Source: Endozoicomonas sp031844845
GTDB lineage: Bacteria > Pseudomonadota > Gammaproteobacteria > Pseudomonadales > Endozoicomonadaceae
Length of the DNA: 5,299 nt
Direction of reading: 5' to 3'
Assembly (NCBI RefSeq): GCF_031844845.1
Contig: NZ_JAVRMB020000247.1
Span: 1 to 5,299, forward strand
Shown piece by piece: positions 4,504-5,299 of the stretch. Numbering within the stretch: the stretch's first letter is position 1; each line of letters opens with the position of its first letter. A program made the position numbers and the translations under genes. The notes beneath the pieces were generated by a model that was not told where the DNA came from, made no database searches, and worked only from the letters and a program-made list of their open reading frames with translations.

Positions 4504-4880
4504 GCTTGCCCTTTTTGTTTTCATGATTTCCACTGACAGTAACAAACTGTTTTTATGAAGTAATTAGGTGGTTTTACGTATTATTGGTGTCGCTAAATGG
4601 TTGGATTTTATCGGTAAAGATCTCCGGCAAATTCTTGTTGTATCAGGTACCGCTAGTGCTGCATCTGATATGTGGCATATCTCTGATTCTACTGGTTCAT
4701 ATGGTCTACAGAGATACAGAGACTACAAGCGTATCAATTGGTGCAAGACTCTGTACTAGTCCATGACTAAGAGGGTTGTTTCTTACGTCTGAGCTTGGTT
4801 CTTTAGATGTTTTTATGCTTGTTTAAAATTTTCCTTTGGTTTTAAGTGGCGGCGTTCCAATTAGCGTTTAGGTAATGATT
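4504..4880. other. AT-rich stretch with no convincing gene
   Basis: These 377 bases separate a leftward unit (acidic microprotein and lipoprotein) from the rightward terminal ORF, so promoters for both are expected here, though none is strong enough to call. Two overlapping plus-strand frames of about 60 codons (4568-4759 from GTG, 4584-4766 from TTG) lack good ribosome-binding sites and compete with each other, so I do not call either. A short inverted repeat, ACAGT-AACAA-ACTGT (4536-4550), sits upstream of the leftward unit. It is too weak to name as an operator. Confidence 0.4.
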
Positions 4881-5226
4881 ATGGAAACTTTTTCTGCTTC
4901 TGCTAAATGGGATGAGTTTAAGGGAAGTGTTGTAGCGGATGAGGCTGATTTTATTGGTTGTTTAAGTGTCTCCAAATGGCTTAAAGATAATAACCACATA
5001 ACAGATGAAATCGTTGTTGGTATCTCTCTGTTTGTAGGTGACAGCATAGGAAAATGGGAAGGTAATAAATTTAAGCCGCACAGGGAATGTTATGTGAGTG
5101 TGGGATTTCTAGTGGCGGCAGCTGGTACTGATACCGATATAGAGCCGGTGTCGGTAAGGTTGATCAATGATATAGATATGAGTATTGTGGATTTTTTCGC
5201 CTTTTTTAAGCAATTCGATATAACTC
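4881..5226 (+). CDS. Unrecognised protein, N-terminal 115 residues, runs into adapter sequence
   Basis: ATG at 4881 has a TTAGG ribosome-binding site about 8 nt upstream. An in-frame ATG at 4875 is too close to it, and a TAG precedes both. The frame stays open to the window edge (139 codons), but only about 115 codons are trustworthy, because the exact synthetic mosaic end starts at 5227 and the codons after it encode adapter. The visible protein starts METFSASAKWDEFKG. It has an alternating beta-prone part (EIVVGISLFVGDSIGKW, YVSVGFLVAAAG) and a phenylalanine-rich patch SIVDFFAFFKQF (101-112). There is no signal peptide and no clear membrane segment. I recognise no family, and the C-terminus and true length are unknown. 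It is divergent from the lipoprotein unit and separated from it by about 380 bp. Confidence 0.55.
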
Positions 5227-5299
5227 CTGTCTCTTATACACATCTAAAAAAAAAAATTACATCTTCTCCTAGACACAACTGCATTACCAATTACTTCAC
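5227..5299. other. Sequencing-adapter artefact: synthetic Tn5 mosaic end, poly-A and unplaced tail
   Basis: CTGTCTCTTATACACATCT at 5227-5245 is an exact 19/19 match to the hyperactive Tn5 mosaic end used in tagmentation libraries. It differs from both natural Tn5 ends (outside end CTGACTCTTATACACAAGT; inside end CTGTCTCTTGATCAGATCT), so it is not a natural transposon end. Eleven A residues (5246-5256) follow, then 43 bases with no visible relation to the window. This fits untrimmed adapter read-through or a chimeric contig end. Bases from 5227 on should be masked. Confidence 0.92.

Noticed and set aside
4536..4555. Terminator ACAGT-AACAA-ACTGT followed by TTTTT
   Set aside because: A 5-bp AT-rich stem is too weak, and no plus-strand gene lies upstream for it to terminate.
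4568..4766. Two overlapping plus-strand ORFs of 60-63 codons
   Set aside because: They start with GTG and TTG without well-placed ribosome-binding sites, overlap each other in different frames, and show no recognisable family.
4840..4880. Integron attC-like 3' end (GGCGGCGTTCC...GCGTTTAGG) before the terminal ORF
   Set aside because: There is no proper GTTRRRY core site and no paired inverse core upstream, so cassette structure is not supported.
5227..5245. Natural Tn5/IS50 end
   Set aside because: The 19-mer matches the engineered hybrid mosaic end and differs from both natural Tn5 ends, so it is library adapter.
1..5299. CRISPR array, tRNA or rRNA genes
   Set aside because: There are no regularly spaced repeats with unique spacers, and no cloverleaf or rRNA-like stretch was recognised. 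The only periodic repeats are the iterons and the 9-mers.

Overview
The window looks like one contig, or the end of one, from a plasmid-like replicon of a gram-negative bacterium, most likely a gammaproteobacterium. The reasons are a Rep_3-family initiator with iterons directly upstream, a lipoprotein with a bacterial lipobox, and IS91- and IS1595-family transposases of types common in marine and host-associated gammaproteobacteria. The genus cannot be fixed from the sequence. Both ends look like assembly breaks. The left edge lies inside a transposase gene. The right edge carries an exact 19-base synthetic Tn5 mosaic end (the Nextera-type adapter core) followed by poly-A, so about the last 73 bases should not be read as biology.

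Layout. Positions 1-806, minus strand: an IS91-family rolling-circle (HUH/Y2) transposase, cut by the window edge after its catalytic tyrosines, with an odd start. Positions 896-921: a GC-rich hairpin beside CTTG, a candidate end of that element. Positions 932-1133: a replication origin with short tandem repeats, two exact 18-bp iterons plus a degenerate third at a strict 22-bp period, a dyad sharing the iteron core, and a candidate rep promoter. Positions 1134-2216, plus strand: the 360-residue Rep initiator. Positions 2255-2296: a hairpin with a T-tract that would stop leftward transcripts. Positions 2420-2851, minus strand: an unrecognised, well-supported 143-residue protein, followed by possible tiny coupled ORFs. 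Positions 2917-4113: a complete 1,197-bp IS1595-family element with perfect 23-bp terminal inverted repeats. Positions 4097-4360, minus strand: a small lipoprotein gene whose 3' end is cut by that IS. Positions 4415-4501, minus strand: a possible 28-residue, extremely acidic microprotein. Positions 4399-4416: a perfect 18-bp palindrome. Position 4881 to the end, plus strand: an unrecognised ORF running into adapter sequence.

How it works together. The core is a Rep/iteron replicon: Rep would bind the iterons to start replication and probably the dyad over its own promoter to limit its expression. The rest is accessory cargo shaped by two insertion sequences. The IS1595 element sits between the lipoprotein gene and the 143-residue gene, which point the same way and may once have been one transcription unit. 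No partition, mobilisation, resistance or convincing toxin-antitoxin gene is visible. I found no clear new multi-gene system. The most consequential observation is technical (the adapter at the right end); the most interesting biological ones are the origin architecture, the IS-truncated lipoprotein and the acidic microprotein with its neighbouring palindrome.
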